Source of the DNA: Castor canadensis
Taxonomy: Eukaryota > Chordata > Mammalia > Rodentia > Castoridae
DNA length: 64,000 nt
Assembly (NCBI RefSeq): GCF_047511655.1
Contig: NC_133392.1
Coordinates: forward strand, 160,384,542-160,448,541
Direction of reading: 5' to 3'
The position numbers and the translations under genes were made by a program. Of the stretch, positions 24,250 through 34,992 are shown piece by piece (the first letter of the stretch is position 1; every line of letters starts with the position of its first letter). The notes beneath the pieces were generated by a model. The model ran no database searches and was not told the DNA's origin. It saw only the letters and a list, made by a program, of their open reading frames with translations.

Positions 24250-24682
24250 GAGATCCGCTGAGTATCCCCAATGTGGGATGCACCAAGCTCCGTTTTGGGA
24301 GGTCAGTGGCAAAAGGAGAGAGAACGTCGTCCCCCTGTGTGGCTTCAGCTCTAAGAGTTCTGGGGGACTGGAGAGCCAGCCAACAAGTCAGTCCACACAC
24401 AAGTAAGTGGACATAGTGCCAGGTGCTGTGAAGAGCAGAAGAGAGAAGACGTGAGTACCTGGGGTAGGCAAGACCATCTCATGGGGTGGTCAGAGAAGGC
24501 TTGCTGGGCAGATGACAGGGAGTCCCAAATGACAGAAAGGAGGAGGCACTGCAGCAGCGTGAGCACCCAGAAATCCAGGCTGGGGAGGGGCTGGTGAAGA
24601 GCAGTAAGTGCAAAGGGCAGAGTCAAGAATGACCTCAGTGCTTTTGGGGAGCAGCAAGCCATCAGTGTGGCTGGGGGGTGTT
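24250..24682 (-). repeat. L2 LINE 3'-end fragment, antisense
   Basis: Plus-strand features 'agtgccaggtgctgtgaaga', 'ggtggtcagagaaggcttgc' and 'gagcagtaagtgcaaagggc' correspond to the antisense of L2 ('gaggccttccctgacc', 'gcctttgcac', 'gtgcctggca' read on the minus strand). Very decayed. Confidence 0.5.
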
Positions 24683-24714
24683 ATCTTTTGTCATCGAAGG
24701 CTCAGATCAGACTT

Positions 24715-24985
24715 TTCCTGAGACCAGCTTCCCCTGACCTCTCTCTGCAAAGAGATGCCTCCTGGCCCAAACTGGAACTCCCCATCTCCTTACCTTTCTC
24801 TGTTTTTGTAGTGACTTTCACCAGCATCTAAGTCACCATAACATGTGTGTTTGTTGAGAGGGAGAGTCACCTCACAGAAAAGGGTTATTTCTGCCTTTTC
24901 ACTGCCATATTCCAGTGCCTCATGTAGCTCTGAGTGCATAGTGTGTGCTCAAGACATAATTGCTGAATGAGCAGCTGGGAACCAC
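24715..24985 (+). repeat. L2 LINE 3'-end fragment, sense
   Basis: Sense L2 3' end: 'tcccctgacctctctctgca', 'ctccttacctttctctgttt', 'tatttctgccttttcactgc', 'catattccagtgcctcatgt' and 'aagacataattgctgaatga'. It sits back to back with the antisense L2 fragment at 24250-24682. Confidence 0.65.
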
Positions 24986-25014
24986 GGTCATCCCCCCCAG
25001 GGGACTTTGTTACA

Positions 25015-25205
25015 AGCTCCCATTGAATGCCTGAAGTATGGATAGTGCTAAGTGGTTTTTTTCCCTTCACATACCTAATTATAATAAAGTTTTAGCTATA
25101 AACTAGGCTCGGTAAGAGATTAACAACAATAACTAGTAAAGTAGGACAATTATAACTCTAATAACAGTATGTGAATTTGGTCTCTCTTGCTTATCAACCT
25201 GCACG
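25015..25205 (+). mobile_element. Tigger/MER2-group DNA transposon fragment
   Basis: Matches the internal part of Tigger-derived consensus sequences I remember: 'gaatgcctgaagtatggata', 'cacatacctaattataataa', 'gtaagagattaacaacaata' and 'gtatgtgaatttggtctctc'. No transposase frame and no terminal inverted repeats. Inactive. Confidence 0.6.
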
Positions 25206-25359
25206 AATCACAGGTGACTACAGGGAACTGACTCCATGGGCAGGGGACAGCTGTGTAAGACACAGAGACAGAGGTCATCAGAGTGACTGACAGTGGGGCA
25301 GAATTTAAGTACATGCATGATTATCTTTGGGCCCAGAAGGCAGTGTCCTATTGCTTGTA

Positions 25360-25412
25360 CACACACGTAAACACACATGTACACATGCATGCACACACAG
25401 GCATACAAACAG
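25360..25412. repeat. CA-rich degenerate microsatellite
   Basis: Short stretch of ACAC/CATG repeats. Produces His/Val-rich open frames on both strands. Confidence 0.7.
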
Positions 25413-25489
25413 CAGTCACAACAGGCACAGCCTCTCTTGCTGTTGGATGCTTATCTACCAGGTTTGTTGCCTCAGAGGTTAATCAACTG

Positions 25490-25640
25490 AAGGCCAGGGA
25501 GACTGACATCATCTCTGTTTCATAGATGGTGTGACAAGATTTGCCCAGTGTCACACAGATATTAACCATTGGAGATGGGACTCAAACAAGGGCTGATGGT
25601 CCTGAAGCTGGTGTCTGTACCCTGCTCTCTTATCTCAGCC
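25490..25640 (+). repeat. MIR SINE 3' fragment
   Basis: Sense MIR landmarks 'catctctgtttcatagatgg', 'gatttgcccagtgtcacaca' and 'gagatgggactcaaac' match 'ccattttacagatgagg', 'cttgcccaaggtcacaca' and 'agccgggattcgaac'. Confidence 0.65.
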
Positions 25641-25734
25641 TCACACTGCCTCCTCCCCTGTGGCCTTCCTATCTTGTCTCTAACCACTCTGCTGCTAGCC
25701 GGTTTTAGCTGGTTCAGTCTCCTGCCTCCAAAGA

Positions 25735-25900
25735 GGCAGTGTGCTATGGTGGTGGTAGAGTGGCCCTCTGGAGCCAAGCTGCCTAGGCTGTGCCTCAGGA
25801 GGGTCTGTGCTTGCCTTGGGCCAGAGAGCATACTTCGTGTGCCTCAGTTTCTCATCCGAAAATCATAAGCAATAGCAAAGCACCTCGTGAATTTTTAGTG
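25735..25900 (+). repeat. MIR/MIRb SINE, sense
   Basis: 'ggcagtgtgctatggtggtg', 'tggccctctggagccaagct' and 'tgtgcctcagtttctcatcc' followed by 'gaaaatcataagcaatagca' match the MIRb body and its '...gcctcagtttcctcatctgtaaaatgg' core. Confidence 0.7.
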
Positions 25901-27300
25901 AGATGGATAGCGCTCACCCGTGAGAAGCTTGGCTCTCCACGAGGGAGGACAGCAACATGGGAGTGCTCCTCTCACCCCAGAACCAGGAAAATCACACCCC
26001 TCATGCAGCAGGACACCCAGGTCAACTGGGTCCCAAAGAGTTAACAGTCCCTCTAAGGAGAGTTGGGACCCTCAAGCTGTTTTATCTTGGCAAAGGACAA
26101 GAGGACAAGGTGGTCACCATGTAAGTGGGTGACAAGGGAAGAGCTGAAGTTTTAACAAATTCTCAGACTGTGGGGGCTATGGACGGTGCAAGACCCTGAG
26201 CGCCCAGACATGGGAGGGCCATACTCACCGTCATCTCCATTCCAAAGCCCTCAAGGGGGAGAGTCACAAGAAACACTGGAGCAGGCAAGAGATCAGGAGA
26301 GGTACCCCTACTCTTGGTGAATCAAACACTCTGGACACTGGGAGATGGGCAGGAACCCTAGCCCAGTCCCCAGCCAAAGTGGACCACAGCTGAATTCAGG
26401 TGGCAGCTCGAGCAATCTGCCTATGGGGTCAAGGCAGAAATGACATTGGACTGGACCCAAGAACATGGCCTGATAGCAAACCAAGATCTGCTATCCCTGG
26501 AGAGGGATGGGAGATGCAGTCCCACCAAGTCCCCCCATGTATGCAAGATAGAGTACACACTATGGTGGGAGCACTGCAGAATCCAGGAGGAGCACTGCCC
26601 ATCCCAGGGCCAGGCTCATAGTGCCTAACACCAAGGCCAAAGCAGGGGAAGAAAGAATTCTTCTGCCCACCTCCCCATTTTTGCTCAAGAAGCAATGGCC
26701 ATCTACCACTGGGGGAGAGACCACAGCACAGAAAGGACCTCCTTCCCCGCCACCCCCCACACACACACACTCTGTGCCAAGAGTGCTGAGGCTGCAGCCA
26801 TGAATGCACAGTTTGGAGTCTCTGGTGCACTGAAGGTAATCATAGTCACATCCAAAATTCTGACTACATTTTCTTGGTCCCTGACACTACTGGCCTGACA
26901 GAAAGAAAAAAGGATACTCTTTTTTAACATAAATCCTATTTATTTCAGATTCTACTGCTCTTTTACACAGAGTGTGGCATTTAATTTTTTTTTAAAAAAT
27001 TGATACACACAAATGTATGAATAAAACAAACTATTATCAAGAGAGAAAGGAGTCAACAGAAGTAGACCCAAAGACGACCTGAACTGTGGAACTCTAAGAA
27101 TGCTAAGGGCCTTTGAAGTAACTGTCATTAAAAATATATTTAAAACATGATGTAAAGGCCAATGGTACACAAGAACAGATGGGGATTTCAGCAGAGAGGT
27201 GGAAACTCTGAGTCAAATGGAAACGCCACAATATGCAAGACGAAAATCTTCCACATAAAGAAATTAGATGGTGCCTGGTGTACAGGGAGTGCTCAGTCTT
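25901..27300. other. unassigned sequence
   Basis: No recognised repeat apart from a short (CA)n at 26757-26771. The part at 26930-27260 is AT-rich and may contain an old L1 fragment, but I cannot place it. Frames of 133 codons or less without domains. Confidence 0.4.
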
Positions 27301-27306
27301 TCTCAA

Positions 27307-27655
27307 TGTGTCAGTTGGCTTTCTGCCCCTATAACAAATAACTGGGAGAATCAACTTATAAAGAGGGAAGGTTTATTTTGTCTCACAGTTTTAGAGGTCC
27401 AAGTCCTTGATCCATTTGCCCTACTGCTTTTGGGCTCTTGGAGAGGCAGCACACCACAATGGGAGCATATGGTGTTCCTCACTGGCCGAGAAGCGAAAGA
27501 GAGTGAGGAGGGGATGGGGCAGCCCCTGGTGACCTAAAGGTCTCCCATTTGGCCCCACCTCTTCAAGTTCCAGCCACTTCCCAACAGCCCTATTCTGGGG
27601 ACCACACTTGAACACATGGACTTTTGGGGGATATTGAAGATTCAAACTCTTAGCA
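27307..27655 (-). repeat. MaLR (ORR1/MT-like) solo LTR, antisense
   Basis: The plus strand reads as the reverse complement of a rodent-type MaLR LTR: 'tgtgtcagttggctttctgc', 'ctataacaaataactgggag', 'tcaacttataaagagggaag', 'gtttattttgtctcacagtt', and finally 'ggaccacacttgaacacatg' and 'gacttttgggggatattgaa'. Ends are TG...CA. Flanks CTCAA (27302-27306) and GTCAA (27656-27660) agree at four of five positions, consistent with an aged 5-bp target duplication. Confidence 0.82.
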
Positions 27656-27660
27656 GTCAA

Positions 27661-28149
27661 TTGTTATCATTTTGGAGGACAGGGCAGTGTCTATTAACAT
27701 CCTCCATCATGGGCCCAGCATTCAGCCCGGGACTGGACTCATAGTAATCCCACAGCCAGACGTGTGGGAAGGGGCAGTCACAGGCTCTGCAGAGTGGCAG
27801 AAGGAATTTCTTCCAGTCACACACGAATCTGTACAACAGGAAAGGTATAAACAGTCACTAAAAAGACAGTTGGGCTTTACCACAGACGAGGAGCAGGCTG
27901 AAACCTCTCACTAAATTTTTCACACCTCATCAGCTAGGTACTCAGAGCAGGGGAACCTGGAGCCACGGAGTGGGAAATGCTGGGCAGGGGCCATGGTGAT
28001 GGCAGAGAGCCTGCCCTGGAAGCCACACTCCGTCCACCATGTTGACCACGTCCATTCTATGCAAGAGTAGCATTTGAGGGTCCCAGTAGACCCCCTGCCA
28101 TCTCCATTACTAGCAAACGACTAGCAGAAGACCTGGCCTGCAGCAACAC
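27661..28149. other. unassigned sequence
   Basis: Nothing recognised. Confidence 0.4.
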
Positions 28150-28352
28150 TGGTGAGAACAGCCAGCCACATTGAGTGCTTCCTAGAGTAGTGCTGGCCTC
28201 CGCCCACTTGCACTTCACTCAGTCATCCTCCCAGCAGTGCCGAGAGGAAGACCCTCCATTCCTCTTTATACTGATAAGCAAACTGAGGCACAGAGAGGCT
28301 GAATTACTTGCCCAGAGCCACACAGCTTTCAAGTAGTGGTTTGGGATCAGTT
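28150..28352 (+). repeat. MIR SINE, sense
   Basis: Clear MIR core: 'cagtcatcctcccagcagtg', 'tttatactgataagcaaact', 'gaggcacagagaggctgaat', 'tacttgcccagagccacaca' and 'gctttcaagtagtggtttgg'. One of the best preserved MIR copies in the window. Confidence 0.85.
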
Positions 28353-29670
28353 TCCTCTCCCTTGTGCTAAAATGAGAAGATAAGAAAGTTCCAGGGAAAC
28401 AGCGGGCATTGTGCTCACAAGGTTGCAGAGAACAAGGCACCAGAGCCAAGCCAGGCCACTGTTCTAACAGCATCCTGAGTCTCAAGACCACACCAGGGAC
28501 TTCCCAGATGCACGAGCCCAGGCGTTGAGCTAGACCTTCACTCCCAGGCACGTGCACTGGCTGAGAATCCTGGTCACTGACAGAAGAACTTGACCTGGAG
28601 GGGGACTTGGCAGCAGCTGTCCTGTAGCCCTGGCCCTCCAGTGGAGACAGAATCTGCTGTATGGCGAGGACATTCCCTAAACCTGCTGTGGAAGCACTGG
28701 AGTGTGAGCAAACCCTACAGTAAGTCCTGCAGAGCTGCCTGTCTTTCTCACTGTGGTTTCTTACATTACCCAGAGCAGCACCGTCTTGAGCGATGTTTCC
28801 AAATGATGAGTGGAAGGTGGTGGGGTCTCTTCTGGCCAGATGCCCCTGGGAGGCTGGTCATGGCAGAGCTGACTACAGTGTAAGGTGAGTTCCCTAGGGT
28901 GATTCAGACTTGATTCATCTTATCCCCAAGTCTCATGTACAGTATTTGCTCCACCCTGATGCTGTCAACCAGCACCTTACCTGGAGAAAGACCCATTCTT
29001 CTTCCCTGACTTCCTGAACACGTCCCTTATTTTCCACCCCCAAATTCAAACCAAACCCAATTTCCTAACCCTCCCCAGTGATTTCCATCCGGGTTAGTCA
29101 TCTTGCCTCCTGGGTTCAGGACCCCTGTTTAAGAGAGGGAAATGAATGGCCCCACGCTTCACAGGAGGGCTTCAAGAATAATTAATGCTCCAGAAAGGTG
29201 TTGCCATCCCGTGGTGCCTTTGATGTTGAGGATGGAAGTGTGGGTGCGATGGATTGAAGAGGGAAACAGAAAACAATCCGTTCTATGTTCACTTTGGTTC
29301 TCATCCATCCAGTTTTGACATTTCACAAAGTTCTTTGAGGTGTTTTTTTTCCAAGTTAAATGCATTCATGTCAATGTCATTTCTTTGATGAAGCCATCCA
29401 AAATTAAGTTGTTAAAAAAAAAAAAAGAACTTTCTTGCAAATTAAAGACGGGAGGTAAATTTCTGTTTCCTGTCAACCAGAAACCTACCTGCAGCTGTGG
29501 GCTCCATCTTGCCATCAGTGGGAGTGGTGGAGCCCACCTGCTCTCACCTCCCTAAAATAACGGTCACCATGCTGCATCGGCCTGATGTGTGAGCATCCTC
29601 TGTGTTCCAAGGACAGAGAGGTGTGCTGAGGACAAATTCAGTTCTTCCTACAGAGGATACCACATCTGCA
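28353..29670. other. unassigned sequence
   Basis: No family recognised. The part at 29160-29440 is AT-rich, has no repeat signature and contains a 13-A run at 29412-29424; it could be a conserved element or a decayed retroposon. No coding evidence. Confidence 0.4.
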
Positions 29671-29674
29671 AGGA

Positions 29675-30010
29675 ACAGAATTGTACCCTCTCCCCTTAAC
29701 TCAGAACCTCACATTTGGAAATAAGGTCTTCACAGGGTGATGAACTTACAATGAGGTCATTAAGGTGGAGCCTAATGTGACAGGAATGGTGTCATGTAAG
29801 AGATTTGGACATAGAGAGACTCCAGGGATACAAGCACAGGGGAAAGACCATATGTGGACCAAGAAGATGGGACTGGGAGGGCCCAGAAAAAGCCAACCTG
29901 CCAGTGCCTTGGTCTTGGACTTCTGACGTCCAGAGCTGTGCAGACATCAGTGTCTGCTGGTAGAATCACCCTGTCTGTGGTGCTTTGCCGTGGCCATCCA
30001 AGGAAAGGAA
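29675..30010 (+). repeat. MLT1 (MaLR) solo LTR
   Basis: 'gaattgtaccctctcccctt', 'cacatttggaaataaggtct', 'caatgaggtcattaaggtgg', 'agaaaaagccaacctgccag', 'tgccttggtcttggacttct', 'gacgtccagagctgtgcaga' and 'ctgtctgtggtgctttgccg' follow the MLT1 consensus in order. The polyadenylation stretch is degraded. Confidence 0.8.
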
Positions 30011-31133
30011 GGCAGTGTCCAAGCCCTCTCGGGCTATCACCAGCTTCTCAAAATGGGATTTTAGGAGCAAAGGTCCAAGGGCACAACTGTCCATCCTCAG
30101 GCATCTGACAGCACTCAGGGAAGGGGCTTGGGGCAAGAGCTGACAAAGAGGCTCATATCATGCACAAAGGACATTTTGTTTTCTTTTAAATTACTTCACA
30201 TGTGGTTTTTCACTAAACCTCCACATTCTGTCTTTTGGGGGGAACTTACCCAAACCATTCTCTGAGCTGCTGGTAAAGAAGAGTCTGAACAGGACCTTAG
30301 AATCTGTGTCCCAGAGAGAGGGCCATGGCCACCTGGTTCCCTCTCCAGCAAAGATCCTCCATCCTTTACTAATTCTCCTGTGGTGTGTCAAATATGGCCC
30401 CAAACTCTCCCCTGGTTAAGAGCTGCAGTGCTTGAATGGGGGAGGAGGCTCGCCTTAACCAACAGAATGTAGAAATGACACATGTGAGTCTGGCAGCTAT
30501 GTAAGTCAGAGAAACAGAACAAATAGGGGAGAGAGAGGGGAAGGGAGAGGGGTAGACAGAGGGAGAGGGGGAGAGAGAGAGAGAGAGAGAGGGAATTGAG
30601 GTTGAGAAGTCACACCATCTGCTGTCTGCAGGCTGGAGACCCAGGAGGGGCTGGTGGTAGAGCTCCAGTGTGAGTTCAGAGGCTCGAGAACCAAGGGAGC
30701 TCATGGTGTATGTCCCCATCCAAGAGCAGGAGAAGATGAACGTCCCAACTCAAGCAGTCAGACAGAGCGAGTTCTCCCTTCCTCCACCCACATTGAGCAG
30801 AGCCATCTGCACCAATTCTGCATCCGGAAACACGCCCACAAGGACACCAAGAAATAGTGTTTCACCAAACATCATGGCACCCTGTGGCCCCGTCAAGTGG
30901 ACACATGACATGGTCATTGCCTTCTTGAAATGCTTCCTGAGACACCCCACCAGGAGGAAGCCAGGGATGGAAAGCCACGTGGAGTTGTCCCCACGGAGCC
31001 TGGCCCCATTTGCAACACTCCTCTGAGGCAGCCTGGTGAGGTCAGCCTCAGAACTGCTTGGCCAGCCCAAGAACCGCAAGGAGTATGGAGTCCCTTTTGC
31101 CTCATGCCCCTGGTTTGCAGGTGGGTTATTTTG
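30011..31133. other. unassigned sequence with a purine tract
   Basis: No recognised family apart from the GA-rich tract at 30525-30597. A 189-codon minus-strand frame (30750-31319) runs into the neighbouring LTR and is not credible as a gene. Confidence 0.4.
30525..30597. repeat. (GA)n/(GGGA)n purine tract
   Basis: All-purine stretch built of GAGAGAGGGG and GAGA blocks. Homopurine-homopyrimidine tracts of this type can form H-DNA; no function inferred. Confidence 0.9.
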
Positions 31134-31138
31134 TAGAC

Positions 31139-31481
31139 CAGGATGGTTTGGATCTGGAGGGTCCCTCACAGGCCATGTGATGAAGGCTTGGTTGCCAGGT
31201 TGTGGTGCTGTTAGGATGTGCAGCTTTGTGGGAGGAGGTGAGGTCACTGGAGACGTGCTCTTGAAGGGGATGTTAGGGCCTGGGCCCTTTCCCCTCCCTC
31301 TGCTTCCCAGCTTCTTCACACACTCCTATCACATGTACCACCTTCCCACAGGCCCCAAAGCAACAGGGCCAAAAATCCATGGAATGAAACCTTTGGAACC
31401 ATGAGCCAAAATAAACCTTTCCTCCTCATAAGCTGTTTGTCTCAGACATTTTGTCACAGCAACAGAAAGCTGACTAACACA
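31139..31481 (+). repeat. MaLR (ORR1/MT-like) solo LTR with intact target duplication
   Basis: Sense LTR: 'ggtttggatctggagggtcc', 'aaggggatgttagggcctgg', 'gccccaaagcaacagggcca', 'gagccaaaataaacctttcc' (AATAAA at about 31410) and 'gacattttgtcacagcaaca' ending 'gctgactaacaca'. It is flanked by a perfect 5-bp duplication TAGAC at 31134-31138 and 31482-31486, which fixes both ends. The first bases (CAGGATGG instead of TGTTATGG) are mutated. 343 bp. Confidence 0.9.
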
Positions 31482-31486
31482 TAGAC

Positions 31487-31985
31487 AGATAAGGGGAGGC
31501 TTCTCTTCTGTAGGAACGTCAGTCTGAATCTGAAGAAAACTGGACTTTGAGGAATCAAAAACATATTACTTGCATGCTTTTTTTCAAACTAATGAAACAA
31601 AGACGTCTAATAAAATTGTTCAGAGACACAGGGCCCTGAAGCGATGGTTTAAAATAGTTATATTAATCATATGCAAACGATGCTCCCAAAATGCTGGGAA
31701 ACAATTGATCCTTTTAATAATTTAAACAATGCCTCTGAAATTCTTTAAAACACCATTTGCTTAGCAAAATACTTTCTCCTAAATTGTTTAAAAGAAGATG
31801 TTCGTTCCCCATAAATCCTACCACCATGAGTTCCACATCACTGCTTTGCTTTGTTTTCTCTTCCTGTGTGCGGACAAAGTGGAAGATTTCCCACAGTGTA
31901 GGGCTCACAACCAGACTCCTGAATTTGTCACAGCACAAAAGCCAGAGGTTGGGAGCACTGCATGAAGAAGCTCTGGGGCACCAAA
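31487..31985. other. unassigned AT-rich sequence, candidate regulatory DNA
   Basis: AT-rich, without repeat signatures. Contains an octamer-like ATGCAAA at 31671-31677, ACAATTG at 31701, AACAAT at 31725-31730 and several TAAT cores. This composition is common in conserved non-coding enhancers, but conservation cannot be tested here. Confidence 0.3.
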
Positions 31986-31987
31986 TC

Positions 31988-32252
31988 CCACTACGTGTGC
32001 GTGTATCTATCTACTATGAGTCTGTGCATCTGTGTGCCTGTGCACAAGTGTGTGCATCTTTCTGTGTGCACGTCTGTGCATCTGCGTGTGCATGTGTGTG
32101 CACCCGTGTGTGTGCACAAGCGTGTGCATCTGTGTGTGCATATCCGTGTGTCTCTTTGTACGGTCTCGGTGTATCTGTATGTGCGCCTGTTTGTGTGTAC
32201 TTATGAGTGCGTCTGCACAGGGGTGTGCACACTGTGAATGTGTGCACTCACT
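31988..32252. repeat. TG-rich degenerate microsatellite
   Basis: Interspersed TGTGTGCATCTGTGTG-type motifs over 260 bp. Open frames on both strands (Cys/Val or His/Thr rich, up to 149 codons) result from the repeat. Confidence 0.88.
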
Positions 32253-33984
32253 TTTTAAACTGTTCTGTGTTCTGTCAGAAGGTGACTCAGACCCAGGTGA
32301 AGTGACATCACAGAGGTTGAGCTAACACCACTAGACAGGCAGTGTGACTAGTTGTTTGTCATTTGTGTCATCTCACTTTAAGAATGCAGCTTCCAGGAGC
32401 AGGACGGAGGGAGCAGGTTTAAAAAGGAAAGCTCCTGCTTAGCCATCCGATCACTAACCTTCATGCACGCTTCAGGCTCTCACACTGTACCCCCGCTAGC
32501 ACAGACAACCATTTCGTGCCAACTAAAATAGTTTTGAAAAATTTGGAAAAATCCTACCACCAACCTCCCTGGCCTGGAAAATACAGACCAGGGTTTTTGG
32601 GGTCCTTCAACCCATGGTCAGCCCTAGCCCTCTTTGAGGGGCTTCATGGAGGGAGGCTGGAGACCTGGAAGGAAGGACAAAGAGCCCTTTCTCCCCGAGC
32701 CTTGACAAAGGAGAAACAGCAAACAATGGAAGGTTAGACTCACTCCCATTGAGCGTTTATGGGTTCAGTTCCCTCCCACCTGGCTGGCTGATTCCTTACC
32801 GTAATTAACCGGACAGGTTATCCTATTTGTGACTGAATGGTGGCAGATCCTCCTCTGGTTCTGGGGAGAATGATCAAAGAGGGATTTAATTAAATTTTCA
32901 TTTTAATTTTCTTCTTTCATTTTTACCATCTCTCTTTGCTCAAAACAAGCTATTCTCAGGGAGCTGAAAAGTTGCTCAGGAGAGCAGAACTCATAGGATG
33001 GGAGAGAAACGGGGCTTTATGGGTTTCTTTAAAGGGCCCAATCTCCCATCTTTACCTAGCTCAAAGTGCACATGTTATTTAGGGCAGCACCCTCTGAATT
33101 ATGAATCCACTGCTTGGGCTATAAATTAAACATACAGCAAGCGACCTCCATTCCAACGTTCACAGCGGCACTAAGAAAGTTGCACCCATCCTGGAACTGA
33201 GCCCTACTTAGAGGGTGGAGAAGACATGAAAGGGCCCATCCTCACCCTGCAGGCTTCACCACCTGCCCAGCACCTTGGTTTCCTGAGGGCAGCAAACCCT
33301 GCAGGTGACCCACTAACTACACAGTCTCTGTAAATATCAGTGTGGGTGGAAACAGCACACAGGCCACATGCAAGGACAGTGTGATGCCCTGTGGGATGTG
33401 TTTCTATTCGGAGGTCTGTGAGGAATGGAATTTGAGGATTGTCTCTGCACTAAGGAGGGGTCCCTGTTTGCCTCCAGTGGCAACATCGTCCCTTTATTAA
33501 CTCTGCAGCCACACTTGGTGGGAAGATGAGATTTTGGAACCGATGGAGTGTAGCCTGTGGCCAAGGGACACTGTCAGCTCGTTTGCACGGGACCCAGTCT
33601 AAGATCGGCTCACACCTGGTCAGCAGGGAGAGTCCTCTAAACCAAGGAGTAGAAGATACTATTGTCAGAGACAGCTCTCTCCTACTGTCTCAGGAGCACC
33701 ATTTGCAAACCCGTAACTCATGTATTTATTACAAATCATTCTTATCTACTCATTAAGAGTCACCATCCCAAGGATATCTTCCAGACTACATAGCACTTCT
33801 GTTAGCCTAATTGGATCAGTAATTCAAACACAGGAAGAGCCTCCTGTCTTGAAGGGCGAGGTGACAGACAAATCTCCAAACTCCTGAGCCCTCGGACATT
33901 GCAGACCTCCAGCAGTGACCTGACTCTGGCTGGTGACCTGCTGAGCCAGGTGAACTCCTGCTCCAGGGGCTGGCAGGATCACCT
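32253..33984. other. unassigned sequence including an AT-rich candidate regulatory block
   Basis: No repeat recognised. The block at about 32750-33140 contains TAATTAAC at 32802, a perfect 12-bp palindrome ATTTAATTAAAT at 32884-32895, TTTTAATTTT and a TATAAATTAAA string at 33119-33129. These are homeodomain-type AT cores. No coding potential. Confidence 0.35.
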
Positions 33985-34205
33985 GGCCATTGTGAGGGGT
34001 TCAATTGTGTCCCCTGAAAGACATGCTCAATCCCTATCTCCCATACCTGCGAATGTGACTTCATTTAGAAACAGGATCTCGGCAGATGTGGTCCAGAGCA
34101 GATAAGGCTGTTGTGGGTTAGGGTGGGCCCCAAATCCAGCAGCTGGTGTCCTTATAAGAAGAGGAGACAAACACAGAGGGGAGGGGTCCACGTGAGAATG
34201 GAGGT
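33985..34205 (+). repeat. MLT1 (MaLR) LTR, 5' part, split by insertion
   Basis: 'gttcaattgtgtcccctgaa', 'gcgaatgtgacttcatttag', 'aaacaggatctcggcagatg', 'gggtgggccccaaatccagc' and 'tggtgtccttataagaagag' follow MLT1B/C. The element breaks at 34205, where a younger LTR begins, and resumes at 34551. Confidence 0.88.
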
Positions 34206-34550
34206 TGTTATGGTTTGGATTTTAAATGTTCCCCACAAGCTCACATGTTAAAACCTTGATCCCCAACTGATGGTGCTATTTAGAGGTGCTTCAGGAGGTG
34301 GGGCCTAGGTTGGAGGAAGTCAGTTGTATCCTGGAAGGGAATATTGAAACACCATCCCTTCCTCCTTCTCTCTCTTTGCTTCTGGGTCACCACGAGGTGA
34401 GAAGCTTTGCTTTACCACACCGTCCCAGCCATGATGTTCTGCCTCACACAGACCCAAAGTGACAGGGCCAAGGGACCATGATGGAAACCTCTGAAACCAT
34501 GACCCAAAACCTCAGGTATTTTGTCACAGTGACTGAAAGCTGATAACACA
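34206..34550 (+). repeat. MaLR (ORR1/MT-like) solo LTR nested in MLT1
   Basis: Starts TGTTATGGTTTGGAT and ends CTGATAACACA. Internal landmarks: 'ccccaactgatggtgctatt', 'tcaggaggtggggcctaggt', 'cttctgggtcaccacgaggt', 'agccatgatgttctgcctca' and 'caggtattttgtcacagtga'. Flanks GAGGT and GAGGA agree at four of five bases. Between 'ccatgacccaaaa' and 'cctcaggtatt' (about 34508-34511) some 30 bp that normally contain the AATAAA signal are missing. Confidence 0.88.
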
Positions 34551-34785
34551 GAGGAAGAGACAGGAATGATGCAGCCACAGTCAAGGAATTTCAGGATGAC
34601 CAGAACCACCAGAGGCTGGAAGAGACAAGGAAGAACCCTCTCTCCCTAGAAGGGAGCATGGCCCTACTGACACGTTGGCTTTGAACTTCTGGCCTCTAGA
34701 CAGGGAGAGAATAAATGCTGGTGAAGCCACCCAGCTCCTGGTGCTTTGTCATAGCAGTCCTAGGAGATTCATAATTTCATGTGCC
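34551..34785 (+). repeat. MLT1 (MaLR) LTR, 3' part, continuation of 33985
   Basis: 'gcagccacagtcaaggaatt', 'ctggaagagacaaggaagaa', 'gagcatggccctactgacac', 'ggctttgaacttctggcctc', 'gggagagaataaatgctggt' and 'aagccacccagctcctggtg' continue the MLT1 consensus from where the first part stopped, in the same orientation. Confidence 0.88.
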
Positions 34786-34970
34786 AGAAGTCAGGGATCC
34801 TGTTTCCTTCTCAGGTGACGTTGTGAATGATCAACAGCAAAGCAGCTGCCAACTGTGGTTGGTGACACACTTTTGACACAAATATGGGACAAAGTCAAAC
34901 AAAAATAGGGAATAAACAGAGTAGGGTTGGCATCCAGGCATGCACAGCCCAGAGACCTCACTCTTTAGCT

Positions 34971-34992
34971 GTCAGAGCTGGACAGCTCTGAC
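34971..34992. repeat. perfect 9-bp inverted repeat with 4-bp spacer
   Basis: GTCAGAGCT, spacer GGAC, AGCTCTGAC. A short hairpin-capable palindrome in otherwise unassigned sequence. Too short to imply function. Confidence 0.9.
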
